Below, piece after piece: positions 33,260-45,697 of a stretch of DNA of 64,000 bases. The stretch is taken from contig NC_080672.1 in assembly GCF_030247195.1 (NCBI RefSeq), positions 95,676,113 through 95,740,112 on the forward strand. The letters are read 5' to 3'. How positions within the stretch are numbered: the first letter of the stretch is position 1; each line of letters opens with the position of its first letter. The position numbers were made by a program, and so were the translations under genes. The notes beneath the pieces are model-generated. The model did not search any database, was not told where the DNA came from, and saw nothing but the letters and a program-made list of their open reading frames with translations. Source of the stretch: Topomyia yanbarensis. Taxonomy: Eukaryota; Arthropoda; Insecta; Diptera; Culicidae.

Positions 33260-34654
33260 AAAAAGATGGGTGGGTAATGTCTGCGACATAACCGGAGAGA
33301 TGTAGAATACATAAAGAACACGTTCTTCAAATATGTTGATACTCATTGGAATTTTCGGACAAAAGGTGATTTGGGCGAGGAATATTTCAAATTATTCTTT
33401 ACAAAAATGATGGTGGTCCTGAAAAGGACCGGTTTTGTTGGCGTTGTTGGCCTTGGTGAGGGAGATGGCTAACGATGAAATTAATTGTTAGCATGAGGAA
33501 GTCGCGTAGTACTGGCCAATGGAAGAACAGATAATAATTGATTCCTGAAAATCAATTTTTCTTTATTCATGTAAATTATACATACTTACAAATCTAATAG
33601 AAGATTCCTGGTCATATTTCTGAATCATTAGTGCGAACATTGTGTAATTTGGTTAAGTACAATGAAAGTTACAAACTTTCCAAACTCGACCTTCTGTTCC
33701 TTCAGAAATATTGAAATGGGGTGTCTATATTAAACCGTTAGTCGTGGTCACAATAAAAAAGATGGGTGGGTAATGTCTGCGACATAACCGGAGTGTCGTA
33801 ACTACACTTGTGACGTTAATCCAAATCTAATGATATGCAACGAAATTACGTTTGCATGTGAAATTTTCAAATGATTCGTTATAATTATGGTTAAAAATTC
33901 TAATTGGAAATTCTTTTCCATCACCAACTATTTTTATTTTTTCGAATCTACAGCATTCTTTGAAAATATTGTTGAAATGTTATTGATGAAAAACTGAAAA
34001 TGCGTTTGGCAACACTGCTCACTAAATGGATGGTGGGAAGACGCACATTCGTTTTGATTATGCTAGTATTAGTAGCAGAAAAGAAAGAAAAGGCGCATGG
34101 CCCGAAAACGAGTAAGCGAGAGAGCGATAGTAGTTCGTATTCGCTCTACTAAACTAAAAAAAAAGATGGGTGGGTAATGTCTGTAACATAACCGGAGCAT
34201 CGTGACTTCACTTCGAGACGTTAATTTAAATCTAATGATTTATGCAGTTAATCAAAGGAGGCTGCCAAAAAGTTCGAATAAAAGCAAGCGACTAGTGTAC
34301 TTTGCACGTTCTATATTTTATCAATACTAGAGAGGATCAATAAAATAATTCAAATTGTAATAGCGACATGCAATTGTGGCAACACTGGCCATGAGATGGT
34401 GGGGGAACACGCACATTCGTTTTAGTTATGATGGTATTAGCAGCAGAAAGGAATGGAAAAGCAGTGCACGAAAACGAGCGAGAGAGGATAATTTAAATTC
34501 TCTTTCTTTCTTTCCACACATCGTATTTCTTATATAGCTTTCTGAAAATTATTTGTTATACACCATAAAATGTAAATTTCAGTTTAACTCTTATTAGAAC
34601 AGAATTAATTGGTCCTGAAAAGAACCGTTTACTGTTTTATTGCGGGAGCATAAT

Positions 34655-34969
34655 TCAGACGCACTCCTCGCGGACACGGTGAGCCAGAAAGCACTATTTT
34701 GCATCCTCCAACAAACCGACCAAGTAGGCATCGTTGGCTTCTCGGGGCATCATTACGATTGAGCTTTGTAAGCGTAGCTCGACTTTGCAGTCCTGTACAA
34801 TCTCACGAACCAGACGCTGGAACGATAGCCTACGGATTAGTTGCCCTTTAGTTGGGGCGAAATTCTTGCAGGGCGACAGTTCCGATGAGTCACCAGTAGC
34901 TGGGGCACTTTTTCCGTCCGTCGCTATTGCCAACTGCTTTCCTTCGGTGGACTGGCTGCTTGCTAGTGC
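34655..34969 (-). pseudogene. Histone H3-derived pseudogene, unit E3
   Basis: An A2-type unit (open frame 34694-35008). The coding remnant is like A2, but the upstream region has VVRFFSS in place of VGRFYSS and lacks one gagaga repeat. Confidence 0.86.
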
Positions 34970-35752
34970 TTGAACGAATACGAATGATGAGAAAAACCGA
35001 ACGACCAATATTCATATATGAACACACGAGAAAGCACTACTATCGCTCGTTTTCGTGCCATTCCTGCGCCTTTCCTTTCCGTTTGGCTACCAATACTAGC
35101 ATAACCAAAACGAATATTCTGTCTTTCCATCGCCTTCAATCTAGTGACCAGTGCTAGCAAACTTGCATGTTCAGTTTTTCAATAGCAACATTCAAACAAT
35201 ATTTTCAAAGAATGTTGCAGATTTGAAAAGAAGGAGGGAAAAGATTTTCACAAATTTAAATTCTTTCGTGTTATTTGTTAGCGCTGATAAAGGCTATTTA
35301 GTTTGCTACTAGCAAGGAGCCGCACAAACAAATAGATTTATGCAGTTAATCAACGGAGGCTGCCAAAAAGTTCGAATAAAAGCATGCGACTAGTGTACTT
35401 TGCACGTTCTATATTTTATCAATACTAGAGAGGATCAATAAAATAATTCAAATTGTAATAGCGACATGCAATTGTGGCAACACTGGTCATGAGATGGTGG
35501 GGGAACACGCACATTCGTTTTAGTTATGATGGTAGTAGCAGCAGAAAGGAATGGAAAAGCAGTGCACGAAAACGAGCGAGAGAGGATAATTTAAATTCTC
35601 TTTCTTTCTTTCCACACATCGTATTTCTTATATTGCTTTCTGAAAATTATTTGTTATACACCATAAAATGTAAATTTCAGTTTAACTCTTATTAGAACAC
35701 AATTAATTGGTTCTGTAAAGAACCGTTTATTGTTTTATTGCGGGAGCATAAT

Positions 35753-36064
35753 TCAGACGCACTCCCCGCGGACACGGTGAGCTAGAAAGCACTATTTTGC
35801 ATTCTCGAACAAACCGACCAAGTAGGCATCGTTGTCTTCTCGGGGCATCATTACGACTGAGCTTTGTAAGCGTAGCTCGACTTTGCAGTCCTGCACAATC
35901 TCACGCCCCAGACGCTGGAACGATAGCCTACTCTGTTGCCCTTTAGTTGGGGCGAAATTCTTGCAGGGCGACAGTTCCGATGAGTCACCAGTAGCTGGGG
36001 CACTTTTTCCGTCCGTCGCTATTGCCAACTGCTTTCCTTCGGTGGACTGGCTGCTTGCTAGTGC
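35753..36064 (-). pseudogene. Histone H3-derived pseudogene, chimeric unit E2
   Basis: The promoter side and tail are A2/E3-type ([20 protein letters not shown], no QPDQ). The core and 3' side are B1-type ([33 protein letters not shown]). The switch lies between the GTVAL region and the alphaN helix, about 35930-35990. It is best explained by unequal crossing-over between a type-1 and a type-2 unit. Confidence 0.88.
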
Positions 36065-36847
36065 TTGAACGAATACGAATGATGAGAAAAACCGAACGAC
36101 CAATATTCATATATGAACACACGAGAAAGCACTACTATCGCTCGTTTTCGTGCCATTCCTGCGCCTTTCCTTTCCGTTTGGCTACCAATACTAGCATAAC
36201 CAAAACGAATATTCTGTCTTTCCATCGCCTTCAATCTAGTGACCAGTGCTAGCAAACTTGCATGTTCAGTTTTTCAATAGCAACATTCAAACAATATTTT
36301 CAAAGAATGTTGCAGATTTGAAAAGAAGGAGGGAAAAGATTTTCACAAATTTAAATTCTTTCGTGTTATTTGTTAGCGCTGATAAAGGCTATTTAGTTTG
36401 CTACTAGCAAGGAGCCGCACAAACAAATAGATTTATGCAGTTAATCAACGGAGGCTGCCAAAAAGTTCGAATAAAAGCATGCGACTAGTGTACTTTGCAC
36501 GTTCTATATTTTATCAATACTAGAGAGGATCAATAAAATAATTCAAATTGTAATAGCGACATGCAATTGTGGCAACACTGGTCATGAGATGGTGGGGGAA
36601 CACGCACATTCGTTTTAGTTATGATGGTAGTAGCAGCAGAAAGGAATGGAAAAGCAGTGCACGAAAACGAGCGAGAGAGGATAATTTAAATTCTCTTTCT
36701 TTCTTTCCACACATCGTATTTCTTATATTGCTTTCTGAAAATTATTTGTTATACACCATAAAATGTAAATTTCAGTTTAACTCTTATTAGAACACAATTA
36801 ATTGGTCCTGTAAAGAACCGTTTATTGTTTTATTGCGGGAGCATAAT

Positions 36848-37170
36848 TCAGACGCACTCCCCGCGGACACGGTGAGCTAGAAAGCACTATTTTGCATTCT
36901 CGAACAAACCGACCAAGAAGGCATCGTTGGCTTCTCGGGGCATCATTACGACTGAGCTTTGTAAGCGTAGCTCGACTTTGCAGTCCTGCACAATCTCACG
37001 ACCCAGACGCTGGAACGATAGCCTACTCTGTTGCCCTTTAGTTGGGGCGAAATTCTTGCAGGGCGACAGTTCCTGATCGGGTTGCGATGAGTCACCAGTA
37101 GCTGGGGCACTTTTTCCGCCGTCGTCATCGCCCACTGCTTTTCTTCGATGGACTGGCTGCTTGCTAGTGC
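36848..37170 (-). pseudogene. Histone H3-derived pseudogene, unit E1
   Basis: An A1-type unit with open frame 36887-37135 identical in predicted protein to A1. A TATA box of the A1 type lies just upstream at about 37211-37219. Confidence 0.87.
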
Positions 37171-37722
37171 TTGAACGAATACGAATGATGAGAAAAACCG
37201 ACCGACAGATATTTATATAATCGCGCTAATATGCACTACTATCGCTTTCTCGCTCGTTCTCGTGCCGTGCATGAGCCTTTCCTTTCCGTCCGGCTTCTAA
37301 TGGCCTAACCAAAGGAATATGCAGTCTTTCCCCCACCAAGTGCTCTCGTCAAGCAACCCAATGCGAATAACCATACGAACAAACATGTAGTGGACCTATA
37401 TATAAACTTTTCATTATTTTATTGTTCGGTTGGTCTACCATAACGACGGCTCTGTGCGGGATGGGCTGAAAATTTTCACTTTTCCGAGTCGTTTTCGAAA
37501 GATTTTTCAAAACACATTTTTTTTGTTATTAGTACATGTTATACATACTTCAAATTTTAATACAGCATAGAGGAACATATTTGCAACAAATTGGCCTAAA
37601 AATCAAATCATTCTGTTAAGTATGATAAAAGTTATTAACGTTCAAAATCTGACGCGGCACCGCAGCCGATATTTTGAAACGGGACCCCTATATTGAAACC
37701 TTAAATGTATTCTACATTAAAA

Positions 37723-38699
37723 ATTCTGATTCTTTGTCGTGCGAGTTCTTATGATTTTTTCGATGATAGTCTTCATAGATGTTTTCAATTTTCACACGTG
37801 ATGCACACGCATATACTATGCTGTTATAAGCACTTGGACTATTTAAAAATCTTGAAAAAATTTGAATATAACCGCTCACACCAATGACAATACAAATTTG
37901 TTTCATTTTTATATAAAAGACAAAAATATGACGACGTGGACATTACCCATACCCCCACCCCCATCCCAATGGACAAGCATGGACTTTCTCGTGACCTCTA
38001 CCCTATCCTAAATTGTCCACGTGGTATATGGATGGCCCTTAAGGCGATTTTTGCGAAATATAATATATGCATGCGGCTGCTGAGTTTTTTCTTTGCAGGC
38101 TACAAAGCAGCCATTTTTCATGACAGGCGACCAAGCAGCAATTTTGCTAGTATGAAAAGGCACGTGGTTTACACGCTTTCACAATTCTTTTTTCTTTCGA
38201 GTCGCCATATTGTTTTTGGGAAGCCTTTCAGTTTACACGCTTTCACTCTTTCCTTACTTGATTTATCCGCGTGGGGGATTCTAACTGGATTCTTTTTACA
38301 ATAACCGGCAGGATCGCCAATGTAAGAATTTGATTTTGCCAATGCTTAATCTACTATTAAATTTATTCTATTTCACATCAATTTGAAAACACACTTGTTT
38401 GGAATTATTATTTTTTTTATTTGTGATCATTTATCATTATTCCCGAAAATGTGGTGGGGGAGCGGAGTTACCCTTTAGACTCCCCCTCCTTCCCTCTGGC
38501 TACGTGCCAGCGTGGACTTCAGTCTGATTTGTCCTAATCTTTAGTTAAAATAAAGTCATCCAATTGCAATGAATGCGATCCGCCAGTGCAATAGTAGTAC
38601 GTAATACTCGCACCAGTTTTTCACATAGGTACATATATTGTGCATCTAATGAAGAATGATGTTCAAAATGCCTTTGATGGTAGTTGAAATGAATAAATT
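37723..38699. other. AT-rich intergenic sequence
   Basis: No convincing gene. Words like the MITE pieces at 32.6 kb recur at 37935-38030 and 38450-38520. The 122-codon frame at 37936-38304 has no recognisable domain and overlaps these repeats. Confidence 0.35.
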
Positions 38700-40190
38700 T
38701 CCTTTTTTTAATGCAAAAGACTTAGATGTTTTTCTGAAAAAAAATTCTCTAAGTCCTTTGAAATGCAAAGAACTTAGAAGAATTTTGGCAGTTTATTTTT
38801 TGCGTGGATTTCGAAATTAACACGGTTATTTTCAAAAAATATTCTAAGTCCTATTGAATGCAAAAGACTTAGAAGATTTTCAGAAAGCTGGAAGACGCGG
38901 GTCTGGAAGATTCCTTATGGCCCGCACCTCAACAATATGGATATTTTCGGAATGGTCTTGAAGTAGGTACCAGAAATTGATTTTGACGCCATTTTTAAAT
39001 CTAAGATAGCGACTTCCGGTTTAGCGAAATTCGCTATAACCCAATCAGTATGGGATGTACAAATAGCTTTAATTAAGCGGTTGAATTTACTTGAATTTTA
39101 GCAATGTGTTTAATTTGAATCAATTAAAACCCCCAACTCACATTACATACATCTCTTTCTTCTCTCATTTCCATTCTCACCGCACCCTTCAGGATACACA
39201 CATAAAAATATTTTACATTTCGCTGGTTTATGATTAGATCTTATATTCGAGGATGTTTTGGATGATCGCCCAGATTTTCCATTCAGGAATTTCGGTTAAC
39301 CGGAAGTCGCCATCTAGAATTTCAAAATGACGTCAAACATCGACATTTGTTTCCTGCTCGTCAAAAACCATTCCGAAAATATTCATATTGGTTAAGTTGT
39401 AGAGAATCTCGCTAAGCCGGAAATCACGATCTTGGATTTCAAAATGGCTTCCAAAATCAAGTTTTCATGGACAACCTTGGGCTGAAGATGCTGATTTATT
39501 TATTTATTTATTCCTAGCACATGCTCGTTAACACCATTCCGAAAATACCTATATTGATTGGGTTACAGCGAATTTCGCTAAACCGGAAGTTGCCATCTTG
39601 GATTTTAAAATAGCGTCAAATATCAATTTCTGGCACCTACTCTTCAAGACCATTCCGAAAATACACATATTTATTGGGTTATAACGAATTTCGCCAAACC
39701 GGAAGTCGCCATTTTGGATTTCAAAATGCCGTCAAACATACATTTCTGGCACCTACTCGTCAAGACTATTCCGAAAATACCCATATTGCATGGGTTGTAG
39801 AGAATTTCGCTAAACCGGAAGTCGCCATCTTGGATTTCAAAATGACACCAAAATCGATTTCTGGCACCTACTCGTCAAGACCATTCAGAAAATACCCATA
39901 TTGTTGAGGTGCGGGACATAAGGAGTCCAGACCCGTCTCTTCAAGCTTTCCGAAAATCTTCTAAGTCTGTTGCATTCAAAAGGACTTATTTTTGCAAAAA
40001 CCGTATTAATTGCGAAATCCGTGCAAAAAAAACTTTTAAAAATATTCCAAGTCTTGTGTTGAGAGTTTTTTTAGGCGAACTTTCGAATTAACGCGGTTTT
40101 TTACGAGGATTTTCGAATTAACGCGGCTTTTTACGCGGATTTTCCAATTAACGCGGTACGTATCTCCCGCGTAAAAAAAACCTGAGTGTA
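38700..40190. mobile_element. Foldback element with internal tandem repeats
   Basis: The outer parts are long imperfect inverted repeats: the block at 38860-38935 (cttagaagattttcagaaag to caacaatatgg) is matched in reverse at 39896-39965. Further out, gacttaga and aattaacgcgg words mirror each other. Inside lie tandem units of about 116 bp. No protein is encoded. Related cgcggattt sequence recurs at 58920-59040. Confidence 0.65.
39360..39905. repeat. Tandem repeat, unit about 116 bp
   Basis: The landmark attccgaaaata recurs near 39371, 39535, 39652, 39768 and, with one change, 39882. The last four are spaced 114-117 bp. Each unit also has aaaccggaagtcgccat and ctggcacctactcgtcaag. A single unit in opposite orientation lies at 38930-39050. 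The 77-codon frame at 39674-39907 is only this repeat. Confidence 0.85.
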
Positions 40191-41657
40191 ATACATTTTC
40201 ATTATACATGACATGACAACTATATACAAGAAATCAATATTCGAGCTCTAAAATTTTGTAAAAGAAAAGACCAAATCGATAACTTGAACCAGTAATCAGC
40301 GGTTTGAGTTTGGTCGTCTTGATCAGCTGGTAGAAGAAACAGGATAATGTTCGCATAATGTATAGGAAGGATGCCCATATGAGCTAAACACCAAAAATGG
40401 TTTGGTTAAAATCTCGATGTTTCATGCATTTTAAAGATATTTGTCATCCCAAATTCAAATTCGATTTCTTAGAATTTTTTAGTTCCATCTTCTATGGGAA
40501 TTTCATGTGACCGGACGATTAACAGTTTATATTTCCGGAACCATACAACGGATCCGTACGAAATTTTGTAGCAGGAAAACATACCTTTAATTTGAAGCAT
40601 TTGTGATAATCGGCCAAACCATCGCCGAGAAATTGATAATAGCAAAAATAACCCGAGAATAATGAAAAACTGTATTTGAGCGCAATGAAAACTTGAATGA
40701 CCTATTTATCATACAACTGCGCGTATCAATTAACAACCATCCTACCAGATGCGAGCCCAAGAGCACACTGACGCCAAAACTTCGTTGATGGTGGTACACG
40801 CATTCTTGAAAGAAGCTTATACAACAGGTAAAAGAAGCGAAAGAGATAACATGCCTGGGTACCGACCACATGTTGTGAGAATGGGAATTTATTTCAGCCG
40901 ACTGCATGCCCCACCATCATTTCAAGAACGAATGAGAAGCGCGATTGACAGATCTGTATGCGTACCGCGCAGTGCTACCAAAAGTACAGATGTTTCTATA
41001 AAGCTGCAGATTATTTGAATTGTATAGGTACAGATTAAAATGATGTCTACGGAAACTACAGCATGGTACATATTTTTGGAGATAAAATGGTAAAACAATA
41101 GTTTTATTTGACATTTCTAATACCTAGTAATATTGAGAAAGTGTATATAGGATATATAAATTTACGGAAACTGTTTTTCTTTGGTGTGTAATACAAATAT
41201 ATTTTGTAATTTGACTACTCCAAACAAATGATTTGCTGGCGAATGAACTTATTATTGAAACCTTAACAATAGAACAAATGATTTTTGTACTAAGAACTCA
41301 GTGTTTTTTATTTATTATTGACGGAAAAATAAAGCGAGATTGGAAGGGTTGATGTATAAAACACCCAAATTAACCAAATATTATTCAACTAGCAAAACGT
41401 TTACATTAACTTATTGCTGTAAATTTCGGTACAAATTTTCTGAAAAAGTAGTGCGATTTTTTTTATTCCCGGTAAATAATATAAAATGTGGCATCACTGG
41501 TACCAGCTTATTTTAGTTTCTCTTTGCCGCTCAGCAGCGAGAGGAGAATGGGTGTCGCAGCTCTCCAACGTGCAATGTTGCATCCGAAGTTTTGTATCAC
41601 AACAGAGCAAAACTTTCTCTTTTGCTCACCGAAAAAAATCGCGGCGGCCATGTTTAA
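40191..41657. other. Intergenic sequence without a supported gene
   Basis: The 89-codon frame at 40749-41018 has no recognisable domain. The remainder is AT-rich. Confidence 0.35.
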
Positions 41658-41692
41658 CTCAACAATTTGGTCATCGATGACCAATTGTTGAG
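41658..41692. repeat. Perfect-arm palindrome with one bulged T
   Basis: Arms CTCAACAATTGGTCATCG-type and their complement around a central ATCGAT, differing only by one extra T in the left arm. It could form a 17-bp hairpin. Its role is unknown. Confidence 0.85.
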
Positions 41693-41934
41693 CAATGTTG
41701 AATTTCGAAACACGCCTATGGTGTGTGTAGGGAATGAGACGAAGAGAGAGAAATATTAAAATAAAATTGTTGGAGCGGAGAGAGTATACTGTTCAAAAGA
41801 GATAGAATTAAACGAGTAGGAAAAAGCTCGTCAGTTGTGTGATTGATTTTGAACGAGGAGGTTCGGCTACTGGTTCGTCCGGACACGACAATGGCGCAGC
41901 TCGGTAAAGTTAGTAAGTATGTATAGGAAATAAA

Positions 41935-42262
41935 TAATTCCTCCGAGAGGGTGTCCGATATATAATCCCCTGAGAGGGTTCCGAAAGTATTGCCCCTGTG
42001 AGTGTGTTGAATGAATCCCCTGAGAGGGCATCGAAAGTATTTCCCTCGAGAGGGTTTTTCTACAAATAATTCCCCCGAGAGGGTCATCAGATTATATTCC
42101 CCTGAGAGTGTTTTCCGTAAGTAATGCACCAGCGAGGGTCAATCCCCTGAGAGGGTATCGAAAGTATTTCCCTCGAGATGGTTTTTCTATGAATAATTCC
42201 CCCGAGAGGGTCATCAGAATATATTCCCCTGAGAGGGTTGTCCGTAAGTAATATCCCAGTGA
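41935..42262. repeat. Minisatellite, unit about 28-32 bp, with higher-order duplication
   Basis: About ten variants of ttcccctgagagggt followed by a variable spacer (tccgtaagtaa, atcgaaagta, tttctacaaataa). The run of spacer types at 42020-42130 is repeated in the same order at 42145-42260, giving a higher-order unit of about 126 bp. The 137- and 93-codon minus frames across it are repeat artefacts. Confidence 0.85.
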
Positions 42263-43080
42263 GGGCCAAGAATGCGCTAAATTGAAAATAATGACCTAAT
42301 TTTCTGCCTAGTCGATATAGTTTTCGGCTTTTTATTGTTCTTCGTTGGCAGACGCTGTGAATCACCAAGGAAAAAAATTGGTGTGTGGTAGAAGCGAGAA
42401 GGTAAGGTTCCTTGTTTATACCGCTGCACCGTTGCGCTAGTAACGCGGCTCTTGTTTGTAAAAGTAAGCAAATTGCGAGTTTGAATTCGCTTTCGACTCT
42501 CCGATCACGGGCTACTTGGTCTTCGGCACCGATTCGTTTGTATATGTGATGTGTTCAGAGCGAGTTATTTGTAAAATTTGAAATCAGTTTGTTTCCCCGG
42601 CAAAGCTGTTTGCATGGTTTCTGTTGTTTCACCCATATGAGATGCGTGAGAAAAAAAATTATGAATTCGCTATCGCCATTGCGTTTTTGTAAGTGACCTC
42701 GGCATCGGTTCTTTTGAACTTGCGGAACATCGAGCTTTCGGAGCGAGAAAAATGTTAAATAGAATTCTCGTTACCCTCACCTCATTTCGCGAAATTGAAT
42801 TTGGTTTGCTACTCCAGCTAGGTATGTTAGAGCGGTTCTGCTTTTTTTCACGAGCGGAAGAAGAAAAAAAAGAAATGAACTCGTTATCACTATTTCGCTT
42901 TCCATGGGTGCTATGGTTTCGGCACCTGGGGTGTCGAGCTTTGGGAGCAAACAAAAAATGAGAGACGAAATTCACGATGCCTCTCAGTACAACGGGATTG
43001 GACTATTTTAGAGCCGGTTTGCCTCTCCGGCAAGGCATTTTGGCAGTTTCTCCTATCCCACATCTGTGAAGAAAAACCTG
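42263..43080. repeat. Degenerate tandem repeats
   Basis: Recurrent words such as gagcgagaaaaatg, gaattcgctatcgccat and ttcggcacc at spacings of roughly 150-170 bp. The same family continues at 44640-45200. No coding sequence is supported. Confidence 0.5.
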
Positions 43081-44640
43081 TTTTAATCCACCTAGCGGTG
43101 CAATTGTGCCTTTCTCATTTCTCTAAACTATGGCACGGAGGCTTTTTATGTTCAACATAATTGTGGAAATATCCATTACATTCTTAGTACACTTTGCACT
43201 TATACACAATGGCATGCCAGCCACGAACTTGATGAGCTACGTCTCGACGGTGAAACACTTGAAACAAAAAAATATCATACTCCATTAGCCTACTCAGCAT
43301 TAGATCAATGTTATCTGCTTGCTAACTCATTTTGTCATGCGGGGATGGGTATGTGAGGAGGGCGAAAGTCCCATGAACGAACGACTCCCCAGCTTAAATT
43401 GGTATGCTTTGTAATATAGTGGTGGTTTAAAGATGATGGGGTTGAAAGGGAGGGGTATGAGGTGGTGGTCTGAGGGGTGATTTAAGGAGATTTTTAAAGG
43501 AGGGGAGTGAACAGTAGAGGGGGGGGGTGTAACCCCTCTCCGTAAACCATCAACTACGCCCCTGTTAAAATCCAGAAACCTTATGCGAGTCGAAAAAAAA
43601 ATTTGGCCGGGATTAGGTTGACGTTTTTCAGAGTGATTGCATAACCTTTCTATATGAGAAAGGCAAAAATGTGCAAAATCCAAAAAAGTGAATCTTCGTC
43701 AATTTTTTTTCGTGTTTGCATCAAATCTCGACGTTTTATGCACCTTGAATACATTTAGCATCAAAAATAAAAATTCTATTTTTAATTTTTTCTATAGTTT
43801 TTATGAGAAATTTCTGTGTGGCCGCACTCTGAAACCCGTAATTCCGGAACCAGAATTCCGAACGATCCAAAATTCAATAGCAGCCGATGGGAAGGTTGCA
43901 CCTTTCATTTGAGACTAAGTTTGGGCAAATCGGTCCAGCCATCTCTGAGAAAAATGAGTGACATTATTTGACACATACGCACATACATACACACACACAT
44001 ACACACACATACATACACACACATACATACACACACACACATACAGACTTTTTCCGATCTCGACGAACTGAGTCGAATGGGATATGACACTCGGCCCTCC
44101 GGGCCGGGATTAGGGTGACGTTTTTCAGAGTGATTGCATAACCTTTCTATATGAGAAAGGCAAAAATGTGCAAAATCCAAAAAAGTGAATCTTCGTCAAA
44201 TTTTTTTCGTGTTTGCATCAAATCTCGACGTTTTATGCACCCTGAATACATTTAGCATCAAAAATAAAAATTCTATTTTTAATTTTTCCTATAGTTTTTA
44301 TGAGAAATTTCTGTGTGGCCGCACTCTGAAACCCGTAATTCCGGAACCAGAATTCCGAACGATCGAAAATTCAATAGCAGCCGATGGGAAGGTTGCACCT
44401 TTCATTTGAGACTAAGTTTGGGCAAATCGGTCCAGCCATCTCTGAGAAAAATGAGTGACATTATTTGACACATACGCACATACATACACACACACATACA
44501 CACACATACAGACTTTTTCCGATCTCGACGAACTGAGTCGAATGGGATATGACACTCGGCCCTCCGGGCCGGGATTAGGTTGACGTTTTTTAGAGTGATT
44601 GCATAGCCTTTCTATATGAGAAAGGCAAAAATGGTATCGC
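43081..44640. repeat. Direct tandem duplication, period 497 bp
   Basis: The block at about 43605-44101 (ggattaggttgacgttttt through cctccgggccggg) is repeated at 44102-44580, nearly identical, each followed by ctttctatatgagaaagg. The second copy has a shorter CA/CATA microsatellite. The frames at 43688-43912 and 44185-44409 are the same non-genic sequence. It is a common type of mosquito dispersed repeat; the class is uncertain. Confidence 0.75.
43972..44045. repeat. (CA/CATA)n microsatellite
   Basis: Alternating acac and acatac blocks. A shorter homologous tract lies at 44471-44511 in the second copy of the duplication. Confidence 0.9.
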
Positions 44641-45697
44641 CGTTTCCATTTGCGACGGTGCCTGCCATGATTTCCTCTTGGGGTGTTTCGACACAAGTTG
44701 ATGTAGCTGTATAGCTTTCGGAGCGAATAAAATGTGAAATTAAATTCACATATCGCAAGATTAAAATGGGCTGGCACATTTTAGCAAGGTTTCTGCTTTT
44801 TTGCGCATCACAATGAAATCGCTATCGCCATTTCATTTTGCAAGTGTGGTTGCTAGAGTTTCGGTACCGGTTCATTTGAACACACGAAGTAAAGAGTTTT
44901 CGACGCGAGAAAAATGCGAGACGGAACGGAACTCTCGTTGCCCTCAGTTCGAGAAATTGAATTCGCGTTGACTCCGGCAAGACATGGTTCTTGTTCATGG
45001 TTCACATGTGGGCGAAAAATTGGTTCATCACCGTTGCATTTTGCGACAGTGCTTGCTATGGTATTCCACACAAGTTGGATTGAAATCGACTTGAAAGGGG
45101 GTGTAGAGCTTTCGGAGCGAGAAAAATGAAATTTAAGTTGCCTTTCTGTATCGCGAGGTTGAACTTGGTTTGTCTCCAGAGTTGCCACTGGTTGTCTGGA
45201 AAAATCTATCGGTTGTTGATTTTCAACCAGAAACCATAAAAACCGTCTTTAAAAAAAAGTGTCTTCAAAATGAAAATATGCCTTCACATCTGGCATCGTT
45301 GATGTTAGTACACATGTGCGGTGCAAAAAAAAAAGAAATTTAATGGGTATCGTTATTTTGTTTTGCAAGGATGTTTACTATAGTTTTAGCATCGATTTTT
45401 TTGAACCACGCGAGGTATCGTTTTTTGGAGCGAAAAAATGAAAAAGAAATCGCGTCATTTCTCCACGTCCGAGTTTTCCCATGTTCCATCCAAATGCGAC
45501 CCCTCGATGATCCCGTCAGAGTGACAGCTCAATAATAAACTGAAGCGAAGTCTTGCAAAAAAGGAACAACATCGATCTTTGCGCCGTATCTATGGCAAGG
45601 AGTTACATATTACGAAAATAACAAGGAAATATTCGACAGAAAAATAAACAAACTCCGAGGTTTTCAAAGTTCATTAATTAGGTGATATGTGAAGTAA
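44641..45697. repeat. Degenerate tandem repeats, then AT-rich sequence
   Basis: The gagcgagaaaaatg family continues to about 45430. From there to 45697 nothing is recognised. Confidence 0.4.

Larger units (their letters stand above)
33260..37722 (-). mobile_element. H3-carrying Helentron-like element, copy E (three H3 units)
   Basis: Both ends match copy C. The left part is displaced from C by 19913 and the right part by 21001, so E equals C plus 1088 bp, one extra H3 unit. It has three terminal hairpin modules at the low-coordinate end (33262, 33761 and 34166). Flanks are TAAAA before and TAAAA after the element, compatible with a short target repeat or T-run targeting. Its first unit (E1) matches A1 (EANDAF) rather than B1/C1. 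Confidence 0.8.

Noticed and set aside
39674..39907. 77-codon protein
   Set aside because: It is two units of the 116-bp tandem repeat read in one frame.
41716..42129. 137-codon minus-strand protein
   Set aside because: It is the minisatellite read in an open frame; period and composition follow the repeat.
43688..43912. Paired 74-codon proteins (with 44185-44409)
   Set aside because: They are the same non-genic segment of the 497-bp tandem duplication; similarity reflects the duplication and not coding constraint.
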